Positions 19,484 to 27,228 of a stretch of 64,000 nt of DNA are shown here, in pieces. This DNA is from Pyruvatibacter mobilis. GTDB taxonomy: Bacteria; Pseudomonadota; Alphaproteobacteria; CGMCC-115125. Location of the stretch: assembly GCF_012848855.1 (NCBI RefSeq), contig NZ_CP051630.1:2831501-2895500 (forward strand). Reading direction: 5' to 3'. The translations under genes were made by a program, and so were the position numbers. Within the stretch, counting starts at the first letter, position 1; every line of letters starts with the position of its first letter. A model generated the notes under the pieces. That model was not told where the DNA came from. It ran no database searches and saw only the letters and a list, made by a program, of their open reading frames with translations.

Positions 19484-20533
19484 TCAGCTGCGGGCACCTA
19501 CGAACCCGACAATGGCCTTGGTCTCGCGCATGACGGGCTCGGCCAGCCCGGCGGCTTTCTCAGCACCTGACTTGAGCACACCTTCGAGGTAGCCCGGATC
19601 CGCCTTGAGGCGGCGCAGCTCGTCGGACACAGGCGCAAGCGTGGTGACGGCCAGTTCGGTGAGCTCCTTCTTGAACTCCGAGAACTGGGCACCGGCGTAA
19701 CGATCGACCACAGCCAGCTTCGGTTCCTGCGCCAGGGCGGCATAGATGCCGATCAGATTTTCCGCCTCCGGACGGCCTTCGAAGCCGGCTTCCTCTCCCG
19801 GCAGGGGCTCAGGGTCGGTCTTCGCCTTGCGGATCTTCTGGGCGATGGTGTCGGCGTCGTCATCCATGTTGATGCGCGACATGTCCGACGGGTCGGACTT
19901 CGACATCTTCTTGGTGGCGTCGCGCAGGCTCATGACGCGCATGGCCGGGCCCTCGATCAGCGGTTCGGGCTGCGGGAAGAACTCGTCCTGGTTCGTCCGC
20001 TCACGGATGATATCGCCGTAATCGTGATTAAACTTCTGCGCGATGTCGCGGGCGAGCTCAAGGTGCTGCTTCTGGTCATCGCCGACGGGCACATGGGTGG
20101 CCCGATAGACGAGGATGTCCGCCGCCATGAGGCTTGGATAGACGTACAGCCCGGCAGACGCGTTCTCGCGGTGCTTGCCGGCCTTTTCCTTGAACTGGGT
20201 CATGCGGTTGAGCCAGCCGATGCGGGTGACGCAGTTGAACACCCAGGCCAGCTCCGCGTGCTGGGGCACCTGGCTCTGGTTGAAGATGATGTTCTTTTCA
20301 GGGTCGAGACCGGCTGCGAGATAGGCCGCGGTGACGCCGAGGGTGTTGGCGTGAAGCTCGGCGGGGTCCTGCCAGAGGGTGATCGCGTGCATGTCCACCA
20401 CGCAGTAGAGGCACTCGTAGCGGTCCTGGTAATCGGCGAAGCGGCGGATGGCGCCAAGGTAATTGCCGAGGGTGAGGGTGCCCGTGGGCTGGACACCGGA
20501 AAAGACGCGATCAGGGAAAGCAGGTGAGGACAT
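19484..20533 (-). CDS. trpS: Tryptophanyl-tRNA synthetase TrpS
   Basis: This 349-residue class I synthetase has the HIGH-equivalent in [17 protein letters not shown] (TLGN) and the KMSKS loop in [16 protein letters not shown] chose ATG 20533 ([18 protein letters not shown]), the family start; an upstream in-frame ATG would translate the leader terminator. It lies downstream of murJ in the usual order, but here a plus-strand gene has been inserted between them. Confidence 0.95.
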   Translation of the reverse strand: MSSPAFPDRVFSGVQPTGTLTLGNYLGAIRRFADYQDRYECLYCVVDMHAITLWQDPAELHANTLGVTAAYLAAGLDPEKNIIFNQSQVPQHAELAWVFNCVTRIGWLNRMTQFKEKAGKHRENASAGLYVYPSLMAADILVYRATHVPVGDDQKQHLELARDIAQKFNHDYGDIIRERTNQDEFFPQPEPLIEGPAMRVMSLRDATKKMSKSDPSDMSRINMDDDADTIAQKIRKAKTDPEPLPGEEAGFEGRPEAENLIGIYAALAQEPKLAVVDRYAGAQFSEFKKELTELAVTTLAPVSDELRRLKADPGYLEGVLKSGAEKAAGLAEPVMRETKAIVGFVGARS

Positions 20534-20548
20534 GAGTGGCACTTCTCC

Positions 20549-20575
20549 AAAAAACCCCGGTGGTGGAAACCGGGG
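20549..20575 (-). terminator. Intrinsic terminator in the trpS leader
   Basis: On the minus strand a perfect 7-bp stem (CCCCGGT with ACCGGGG, loop TTCCACC) is followed by six T residues, ending 15 bases before the trpS ATG. A short in-frame leader reading frame with a TGG (Trp) codon directly precedes the hairpin. It could be the old murJ terminator or an attenuator of trpS. Confidence 0.8.
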
Positions 20576-20696
20576 TGGCCAGAACAGATGGCGCGTCTTA
20601 TGGCGCGCTGGCATCAGACCCGCAAGTCACCAGAATTAGTTGCTCTGGGTTGCATTTCGCAGGAAACTAAGCCTGATTGAGCAAAGGGGGTGCCAA

Positions 20697-21236
20697 ATGA
20701 TCTCATATCTAAGTCGATGCATAAGTTTAGGTTTGCCCACATTCGCTTTTGTCATGATGGGCAATGTGACTCTTGCGAGTCCTGGGAACTGGCAGAAAGG
20801 TGACTGGACATCTGAAATGAACGACTTCAGGAATCTGTCTTTTTCTGTCGACTCCCAAGAGATGGTACCTAGTCAGTTTGGTTTTGGGGGACAGTACGCA
20901 AAACTAACAATTTCGTGCATTGAGAATAGAACGAATATTTATGTTAATTGGCGGAGATACATTACGACTGGAGGAATCTACAACAATCATAGCGTTCGAT
21001 ATAGAATTGATAAAAACAGTCCAAGAACAGAAAAATGGTCGATGTCGACCGATTACGAAGCAACTGGCAAATGGCGTGGCAGCGGAATCAGTCTCATTAA
21101 ACGGCTGAAGGGAGCTAGCAGTTTCTTGCTTGAGACAACGCCATATGGAGACAACACCGTTCGAGCTCGTTTTGACATCAAGGGCATCAATCAAGTGGTT
21201 GAACAGATCGCAAATCGCTGTGGATGGAAGCCTTAG
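20697..21236 (+). CDS. Secreted VasI/TagO-like protein, orphan
   Basis: This 179-residue protein begins with a likely signal peptide (about 1-28, ending near VTLAS). The mature part follows the pattern of VasI/TagO, a periplasmic protein of type VI secretion clusters: GNWQKGDWTSEMNDFRNLSF, ISCIENRTNIYVNW, a V-x-YRID stretch, KWSMSTDYEATG and a terminal RCGWKP. No other type VI genes are visible. The gene is much richer in A+T than its neighbours, points against them, and ends one base before the murJ stop, so it looks like acquired DNA. I chose ATG 20697, which follows AAAGGGGGTG. The family call is by pattern only. Confidence 0.7.
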   Translation: MISYLSRCISLGLPTFAFVMMGNVTLASPGNWQKGDWTSEMNDFRNLSFSVDSQEMVPSQFGFGGQYAKLTISCIENRTNIYVNWRRYITTGGIYNNHSVRYRIDKNSPRTEKWSMSTDYEATGKWRGSGISLIKRLKGASSFLLETTPYGDNTVRARFDIKGINQVVEQIANRCGWKP

Positions 21237-21237
21237 G

Positions 21238-22797
21238 CTATCTCTGCAAGACCTTCTTGATATCAGCGACCGTCGCCGCGCCGGTGAGCTGGCACAGTAG
21301 TGCATAAGTTGCCGCGCCCCCAGCGACCAGAATTGCAAGGGCGAGGATGCCCAGGGCTTCGGCCGTCCAGCCATTGGAGACGAGGTCCGCCGCGTAAGGC
21401 CCGGCATAGGTGGCGGCGGCCCAGAGGGCTGCACCCATCAGCGCGCTTGCGAGGATGATTTTCGGCAGGCGGGCGATGAGGCGCTCATCAGCCGTGTAAT
21501 GGCCGAGGGAGCGCAGGCGCAGCCACAGGAGCCCGGCATTGACCCAGGCGGCCATTGAGGTGGCGATGGCGATACCGATAAAGCCCACCTGGTAGAACAG
21601 GATCAGCGAGCCCGTGATGTTGACGGCGATGCCGGCGGCGGCAAAGCGCATGGGGGTGGCGGTGTTCTCGCGGGCGAAGAAGCCGGGCGAGAAGACCTTG
21701 ATGAGCACGAAGGCGGGCAAGCCGAGGGCGAAGGCTGCGAGCGCCATTTGCGTGTTCAGCGTATCCGCCGCGTCGAAGGCACCGCGCTCGAACAGGGTCT
21801 CGACGATGGGGCCGGGGATGGCGATGAGCGCTGCCGTGGCGGGCAGGGTCAGCAGCATGGAAAACTCGAGCGCGCGGTTCTGCGACCACAGGGCGCCGCC
21901 CGCATCCTCCGCGCGCAGGCGGCGGGCGAGATCGGGCAGCAGCACGACACCGATGGCGATGCCGATGACGCCCAGGGGCAGCTGGTAGACCCGGTCGGCG
22001 TAATAGAGCCACGACACCGCGCCGTCCTGCAGCGAGGCGATGATGGTGCCGATCAGAAGGTTGATCTGCGCGATGCCGCCGGCGATGACGCCCGGAATGC
22101 CGAGGACCACGAGGCGTTTGACGCCGGTGGTGAGCCGGGGGAGGCGCAGGCGCGGCAGCATGCCGGCGCGGCGGGCAGCCCAGGCCAGCATGAGGAATTG
22201 CGCCAGCCCTGCCGCCGCGACGCCCCAGACGAGCGCGAGGCCGGGATTGGCGAACCAGGGCGCTGTGATGGTGAGGGTGGCGATGAGGATGACGTTGAGC
22301 AGCACCGGCGCGAAGGCCGCGGCGGCGAACTTGCCCAGCGAGTTGAGCACGCCCGACAGCAGCGCCACCAGCGACATGAACAGAAGATAAGGGAAGGCGA
22401 TCTGGGTGAAGACCACCGCCATGTCGAACTTGGCCGGCGTGTCGGCAAAGCCCGGGGCGATCACATACATCAGCCACGGCATGGCGAGCTGGGCTGCGAC
22501 GGTGACGATCACCAGCGTTGTGAGGAGGACCGCAAATGCTTCTTCGGCGAATTGGCGGGCGGATTTTTCGCCCTCGCCTTCCAGCCGCTTGGCGAAGAGC
22601 GGCACGAAGGCCGAGTTGAACGCGCCTTCGGCAAACAGGCGCCGGAACAGATTGGGGAACTTGAACGCCACGAAGAACGCGTCGGCCATGGGCCCAGTGC
22701 CCAGCACCGCGGCGATCAGGATATCGCGCACGAAGCCCAGCACACGGCTCATCATGGTCATGCCACCGACCGTGGCGAAGGCGCGCAGGAGGTTCAT
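21238..22797 (-). CDS. murJ: Lipid II flippase MurJ
   Basis: This 519-residue protein has about 14 membrane segments and the MurJ/MviN signature: SRVLGFVRDILIAAVLG near the start and FRRLFAEGAFNSAFVPLFAKRL at about 50-72. MurJ flips lipid II across the inner membrane for peptidoglycan synthesis. The gene lies between glnD and trpS as in relatives. Here a toxin-antitoxin pair has inserted upstream and a VasI-like gene downstream. Confidence 0.95.
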   Translation of the reverse strand: MNLLRAFATVGGMTMMSRVLGFVRDILIAAVLGTGPMADAFFVAFKFPNLFRRLFAEGAFNSAFVPLFAKRLEGEGEKSARQFAEEAFAVLLTTLVIVTVAAQLAMPWLMYVIAPGFADTPAKFDMAVVFTQIAFPYLLFMSLVALLSGVLNSLGKFAAAAFAPVLLNVILIATLTITAPWFANPGLALVWGVAAAGLAQFLMLAWAARRAGMLPRLRLPRLTTGVKRLVVLGIPGVIAGGIAQINLLIGTIIASLQDGAVSWLYYADRVYQLPLGVIGIAIGVVLLPDLARRLRAEDAGGALWSQNRALEFSMLLTLPATAALIAIPGPIVETLFERGAFDAADTLNTQMALAAFALGLPAFVLIKVFSPGFFARENTATPMRFAAAGIAVNITGSLILFYQVGFIGIAIATSMAAWVNAGLLWLRLRSLGHYTADERLIARLPKIILASALMGAALWAAATYAGPYAADLVSNGWTAEALGILALAILVAGGAATYALLCQLTGAATVADIKKVLQR

Positions 22798-22863
22798 GGG
22801 CGAAAGGGATGCGGGTGTTTGGGGGCGAAAGCAAGGCCGAGGGACGTGGCCTGTGCGCTCAGC

Positions 22864-23157
22864 CTATCTTTTTTCGTCTACCGTGATCATTGTGCGCAAT
22901 GCGGCGTTGATGCGGGTTTGCCAACCGGCACCATCCTGTTTGAAGTGCTGGACGACGTCCTGATCCAGCCGAAGGGTCACCTGCTGCTTCGTCGGCGCCT
23001 TCTGCTGGCCGCGGGTTTTCCGATACGCGTCCACCACGTCCGGCAGGACGTCGTCGGCCGGGCGCATGGCTGCGAGTTGATCATCGGTGAGCTCAGGACT
23101 GTCGACAGCATCCCAATCCTCTTGGGATATCGCGTCAGGCTTTTTCTTCCCGCTCAT
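22864..23157 (-). CDS. brnA: BrnA-family antitoxin
   Basis: This 97-residue protein has a charged N-terminus (SPELTDDQLAAMRPADDVLP) and a C-terminal ribbon-helix-helix with KQQVTLRLDQDVVQHFKQDGAGWQTRINAALR. This is the BrnA pattern of antitoxins that bind DNA and neutralise BrnT. Its ATG lies 23 bases inside the end of brnT, the usual coupling. Confidence 0.9.
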   Translation of the reverse strand: MSGKKKPDAISQEDWDAVDSPELTDDQLAAMRPADDVLPDVVDAYRKTRGQQKAPTKQQVTLRLDQDVVQHFKQDGAGWQTRINAALRTMITVDEKR

Positions 23158-23410
23158 AACTAGCCACCTCTCGCCGATTGGCCTTACGCAAACTGATCAG
23201 GCGGACCGCCGGGCTGCGCCGTGTAAACACAACCACATAGATGCGCGAGCCTATAGGGCCGAGCGCGATATAGCGTGGCTCGCCGTAATCGCGGCGCGTG
23301 TCCTCAAGCACAATGGCCCGATCCCATTGGAAATCGAGGATTTCGTCAAAAGCAACGCCGTGTTTAGCCAGATTGGCGGCGGCTTTTGCGTCATCCCATT
23401 CGAATTCCAT
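23135..23410 (-). CDS. brnT: BrnT-family ribonuclease toxin
   Basis: This 91-residue protein matches BrnT: MEFEWDDAKAAANLAKHGVAFDE at the start, IALGPIGSRIYVVVFTRR in the middle and RLISLRKANRREVASYE near the end. The family is a RelE-fold RNase whose catalytic Arg/His/Lys positions appear intact. It is transcribed before brnA, the normal toxin-first order of this system. An inverted repeat and a TATAAT sequence lie directly upstream. It separates murJ from glnD. Confidence 0.92.
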   Translation of the reverse strand: MEFEWDDAKAAANLAKHGVAFDEILDFQWDRAIVLEDTRRDYGEPRYIALGPIGSRIYVVVFTRRSPAVRLISLRKANRREVASYEREEKA

Positions 23411-23441
23411 CGTAACGCCTGATTATTATATTGTAGTTACG
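23411..23441 (-). promoter_or_regulatory. Promoter/operator of brnTA
   Basis: Inverted arms CGTAAC (23411-23416) and GTTACG (23436-23441) flank a perfect -10 hexamer TATAAT on the minus strand (23430-23425), directly before the brnT ATG. The BrnT-BrnA complex is known to repress its own promoter in Brucella, and this dyad is a natural site. Confidence 0.6.
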
Positions 23442-23461
23442 ATTTGATTGGGTGCCAAGCC

Positions 23462-26446
23462 CTACTCCGCCGCCCCCTTCAGCCGCTTCGTCCTTGCATC
23501 TCTTGCCTTCTGGCCGGTTTCGCGGGCGGCTTCGCGGCGTTCGGTGCGTTTCTGGACGCGTTCTTCGACGTCCTTGGGGCGGGGGCTCAAGGCTGAGTTG
23601 ATGGCGGCGAGGAGGCCGTCTTCCACGGCTTCCTTCTTGCCGTCCTGCACCACCTTGCCGCCGGCGACATCCTTTACATAGAACACGTCGACGATGCGCT
23701 CCCCATAGGTGGCGATGTGGGCGGAGGTGATGGTGAGGCCCAGGTGGAACAGGGCGCGGGTGAGGTCATAGAGCAGGCCCGGGCGGTCCAGCGCGTTGAC
23801 CTCGATGACCGTGAAACGGTCGGACACTGAATTGTCGATCAGGACCTGGGGCTCGATCTCGAAAGCCTGCTGGCGGCGGGTGCGCTTGCGCTCGCGGGCG
23901 ATGGCTTCCTTGGGCTTGGCCTCGCCGCGCAGGGTCTTGTCAATGAGCTCGCGCAGGCGCTGCACGCGGCGGGCATCATCCAGCACCTCGGAATTGTCGC
24001 TCTGTACCCAGAAGGTATCGAGCGCCATGCCGTCATTGGTGGTGAAGATCTTGGCGTCCACGATATTGGCGCCGGTCATGGCGACGGCACCGGCGATGCG
24101 CGAGAAGATGCCCGGGTGGTCGAGCGCGTAGACGGAGATTTCCGTCGCATCATCGTCGGGCAGCGGGGTGACGTCGATTTCCAGCACGGCTTCGTCGCCA
24201 TGGGACGTGTCCGCGCCGGCCATGAGGCGGGCATGGCGTTCCTGGGTGTCCGGGTCCACCACCAGCCAGTAGCTGTCGGTCATGCGGCCGGCGAAGCTTT
24301 CGACGGTGGCAGTGCCGAGATCGGAGATGCGCTGCTTGAGGGCATCGCGCGCAACCCCGACGCGGGCGGCGCGGCTGGGGGCCTCATGATCACCTGACAG
24401 GAGCGGCAGTGTTTCGTCATAGAGCTGCTGGATGAGCTGGGCCTTCCAGCCGTTCCACACGCCGGGGCCGACGGCCTTGATGTCCGCCGTCGTGAGGATG
24501 GTGAGCAGCTTGAGGCGCTCGGGGCTCTGCACCTTGTCGGCAAAGTCCTTGACGGTGCGCGGGTCGGAGATGTCGCGGGTCTGGGCCACGTCAGACATGA
24601 TGAGGTGCTCAAGCACCAGCCAGGCGACCGTATCTGTTTCGGCCGGGGTGAGGCCGAGGCGCGGGCCGAGCTTGCGGGCGATCTTGGCCCCGGCGATGGA
24701 GTGATCCTCCTTGCGGCCCTTGGCGATGTCGTGGAGGAACATGGCCAGATAGATGATCTTGCGCGACTGCACCTTCTGCATCAGCTCGTTGGCCAGGGGG
24801 TGTTCGTCCGCATCCGCCCCTTTTTCGATCTGCGAGAGGATGTGGATGGCGTGGATCAGGTGCTCATCAGCCGTGTAGTGGTGATACATGTTGAACTGCA
24901 TCAGGGCGACGATGCGGCCGAAATCCAGCACGAAGCGGCCGAGCACGCCGGCCTCGTTCATGCGCCTGAGCGCGATGTCCGGGGTGTGCGGCGAAATCAG
25001 GATTTCGCAGAACAGGCGGTTGGCTTCCTCGTCCTTGCGCAGGGCGGCATCCACCAGCTTCAGGGAGCGGCGGACGAGACGCAGGGCGTCCGGGTGAATG
25101 TCCGTACCCGTCATTTCAGCGGTGTGGAACAGGCGGACGATGTTGACCGGGTCCTTGCGGAACAGGTCCTCGTCGCCTGCATTGATGCGGGAGCCATCCA
25201 GCACGAAGCCTGGCGGCAGCGGGTCTGCCCCCTTGCGCATGCGGGCACCAAGGCCCACAGCCTGCATGAAGGGCTCAAGACGGCTGCGCAGACGGTCGGC
25301 AGCGCTGGCGGCGGGGCCGGCCTTGCGCTGCTGGTCTTCCAGGGTGGCGCAGAAGATGCGGGTGAGATCGCCCACATCCTTGGCGACGAGGAAGTAGTGC
25401 TTCATGAAGCGTTCCACGTCCTTCATGCCGCCATGGCTGACATAGCCGAGGCGGCGCGCCATCTCGATCTGGATGTCGAAGGACAGGCGGTCTTCGGCAC
25501 GGCCGGTGACAAAATGCAGGTGGCAGCGGACGGCCCAGAGGAACTCTTCGGCGCGCATGAAGGTGCGCATCTCGCTCTGGCGGAAGACGCCCTTTTCCAC
25601 CAGCTCGCGCGGGTCGTGCACGCCGTAGAGATATTTGCCGATCCAGAACAGGGTGTGCAGGTCGCGCAGGCCGCCCTTGCTTTCCTTGATGTTGGGCTCG
25701 ACAAGGTAGCGGGACTTGCCGGCGCGGGCGTGGCGGTCATCCCGCTCGGCGAGCTTGAGCTTGACGAATTCGCGGCCGGTGCCGGGCACAAGCTCGTTCC
25801 AGAAAGCGTCGGTCAGTTCGTCGAACAGGGGCTGGTGGCCCCAGAGATAGCGCGCTTCGAGAATGGTGGTGCGGATCGTCACGTCTTCGCGCGCGAGGCG
25901 GATGCAATCGGCCACCGAGCGGGTGGCGTGACCGACCTTGAGGCCGAGATCCCACAGCATGTAGAGCATGTATTCGACCACGCTCTCGCCCCAAGGGGTC
26001 TGCTTGTGGGGCAGCACAAAAAGCAGGTCGATATCCGATTGCGGTGCCAGGGTGCCGCGGCCATAGCCGCCGACGGCGACGATGCAGATGTTCTCCGCCT
26101 CGGTGTGATGAGCGGATGGGAATGCATGCACCCGGCAATAGTCATACAACGCCTGGATCACCACATCCTGCAGGTAGGAGAGGTTCTGCGCCGTCTTGAC
26201 GCCCTTCATGCCGCGTTCCAGCGCGTCGCGGATGCGGGCGCGGCCCTCGGCCATGGTCTTTTTCAGAAGGTCCAGCACGGCGGTGCGCTGGGCTACCTCG
26301 TCACCCGCATGCTCTCGGAAGGAGGCTGTGAGCGCCACGCGCAACGCCTCGCCATCGACGATTTCCTCCGGGGACAGGGTGACGGCCAGCCGTGAGGCCG
26401 TCACTGGCTTGGCGGGAGTGGCGTCTGTCTCGGATGCTGTGCTCAT
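23462..26446 (-). CDS. glnD: Bifunctional PII uridylyltransferase/uridylyl-removing enzyme GlnD
   Basis: This is the nitrogen-status sensor that modifies PII proteins. The 994-residue protein has a nucleotidyltransferase domain (about 100-250, VAVGGYGRGTLAPQSDIDLLF with G-G-x-G-R-G and D-x-D), a metal-dependent HD domain (about 520-640, LFHDIAKGRKEDHS; the HD pair is clear) and two C-terminal ACT domains (about 770-850 and 880-960) that bind glutamine. I chose ATG 26446 (MSTASETDATPAK); 17 extra codons upstream lie in promoter DNA. Confidence 0.97.
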   Translation of the reverse strand: MSTASETDATPAKPVTASRLAVTLSPEEIVDGEALRVALTASFREHAGDEVAQRTAVLDLLKKTMAEGRARIRDALERGMKGVKTAQNLSYLQDVVIQALYDYCRVHAFPSAHHTEAENICIVAVGGYGRGTLAPQSDIDLLFVLPHKQTPWGESVVEYMLYMLWDLGLKVGHATRSVADCIRLAREDVTIRTTILEARYLWGHQPLFDELTDAFWNELVPGTGREFVKLKLAERDDRHARAGKSRYLVEPNIKESKGGLRDLHTLFWIGKYLYGVHDPRELVEKGVFRQSEMRTFMRAEEFLWAVRCHLHFVTGRAEDRLSFDIQIEMARRLGYVSHGGMKDVERFMKHYFLVAKDVGDLTRIFCATLEDQQRKAGPAASAADRLRSRLEPFMQAVGLGARMRKGADPLPPGFVLDGSRINAGDEDLFRKDPVNIVRLFHTAEMTGTDIHPDALRLVRRSLKLVDAALRKDEEANRLFCEILISPHTPDIALRRMNEAGVLGRFVLDFGRIVALMQFNMYHHYTADEHLIHAIHILSQIEKGADADEHPLANELMQKVQSRKIIYLAMFLHDIAKGRKEDHSIAGAKIARKLGPRLGLTPAETDTVAWLVLEHLIMSDVAQTRDISDPRTVKDFADKVQSPERLKLLTILTTADIKAVGPGVWNGWKAQLIQQLYDETLPLLSGDHEAPSRAARVGVARDALKQRISDLGTATVESFAGRMTDSYWLVVDPDTQERHARLMAGADTSHGDEAVLEIDVTPLPDDDATEISVYALDHPGIFSRIAGAVAMTGANIVDAKIFTTNDGMALDTFWVQSDNSEVLDDARRVQRLRELIDKTLRGEAKPKEAIARERKRTRRQQAFEIEPQVLIDNSVSDRFTVIEVNALDRPGLLYDLTRALFHLGLTITSAHIATYGERIVDVFYVKDVAGGKVVQDGKKEAVEDGLLAAINSALSPRPKDVEERVQKRTERREAARETGQKARDARTKRLKGAAE

Positions 26447-26580
26447 GACATCACATATAGCGTGTTTGCTGCCCCAATGCCTGCCCTGGCGGGACAAAGT
26501 TTGTTGCCAAGCCGGATGAAAGATTCAACCTTGCACGCCTTATTCGCGCAACGCGTGAGAAAACAAAAGAGGGGGGCCAG

Positions 26581-27069
26581 ATGGCCATTCGTATGGGGTT
26601 CGCTGTCGCGCTCGTCGCGCTCGGCGCTGCCGGCTGTTCAACGATCGTTGAGGGGACGTCGCAGGACATTCTGATTTCTTCCTATCCGACGGGAGCAAAC
26701 TGCCAGGTGGAGCGCAACGGCAATGTGGTTGCCAATGTGCCCAAGACGCCGCAGACGGTGCATGTTGAGAAATCCAACACTGATCTTGTGGTGCGTTGCA
26801 ACAAGGAGGGCTATCGCGAGACCACCGGTATCGTGAACTCCGAAATTGCGGCGGCAACTTTCGGCAATGTGCTGATTGGCGGCCTGGTCGGCGTGGCTAT
26901 TGATGCCGCTTCCGGTGCCAATGCCAAATATGACAGCTCGATTTCCGTGTCCCTGGACAAGGACGACAGTGCGGAGGTGGCAACGCAGGCCGAGGACGCG
27001 CCGGTGAAGTCAGAGCCGAGCGCCAACGAGCCGATCAAGATGGAGCCGATCCCTGATCCGGTGAGCTAG
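26581..27069 (+). CDS. Small lipoprotein with PEGA-like segment
   Basis: This 162-residue protein has a lipoprotein signal peptide with lipobox ALGAAGC (Cys at about residue 19). The following section (SQDILISSYPTGANCQVERNG then VHVEKSNTDLVVRCNKEGYRE) has the shape of a PEGA-like beta domain that carries a bacterial surface lipoprotein, followed by a hydrophobic Gly-rich stretch (NVLIGGLVGVAIDAASG) and a charged tail. A strong AGGGGGG site precedes the ATG. It is divergent from glnD and is followed by an intrinsic terminator. The function is unknown. Confidence 0.85.
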   Translation: MAIRMGFAVALVALGAAGCSTIVEGTSQDILISSYPTGANCQVERNGNVVANVPKTPQTVHVEKSNTDLVVRCNKEGYRETTGIVNSEIAAATFGNVLIGGLVGVAIDAASGANAKYDSSISVSLDKDDSAEVATQAEDAPVKSEPSANEPIKMEPIPDPVS

Positions 27070-27122
27070 CGGCGTCCTGCCCGCCGGGCATGATTGCGGG
27101 CCTGCCCGCATAATCGACACAG

Positions 27123-27171
27123 CCCCCGGTCCGATGTCGGCGTGCCGCCGGTACCGGGCCGGGGGTTTTTT
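27123..27171 (+). terminator. Intrinsic terminator after the lipoprotein gene
   Basis: Plus-strand stem CCCCCGG (27123-27129) with CCGGGGG (27159-27165), followed by six T residues. It ends the transcript of the lipoprotein gene before the convergent mutS. Confidence 0.88.
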
Positions 27172-27228
27172 GTTGCGCAGGATTGAGCCGCAGAGGCGTG
27201 CCAAGGAAGGGCGCCCCGCGATGCCTGG

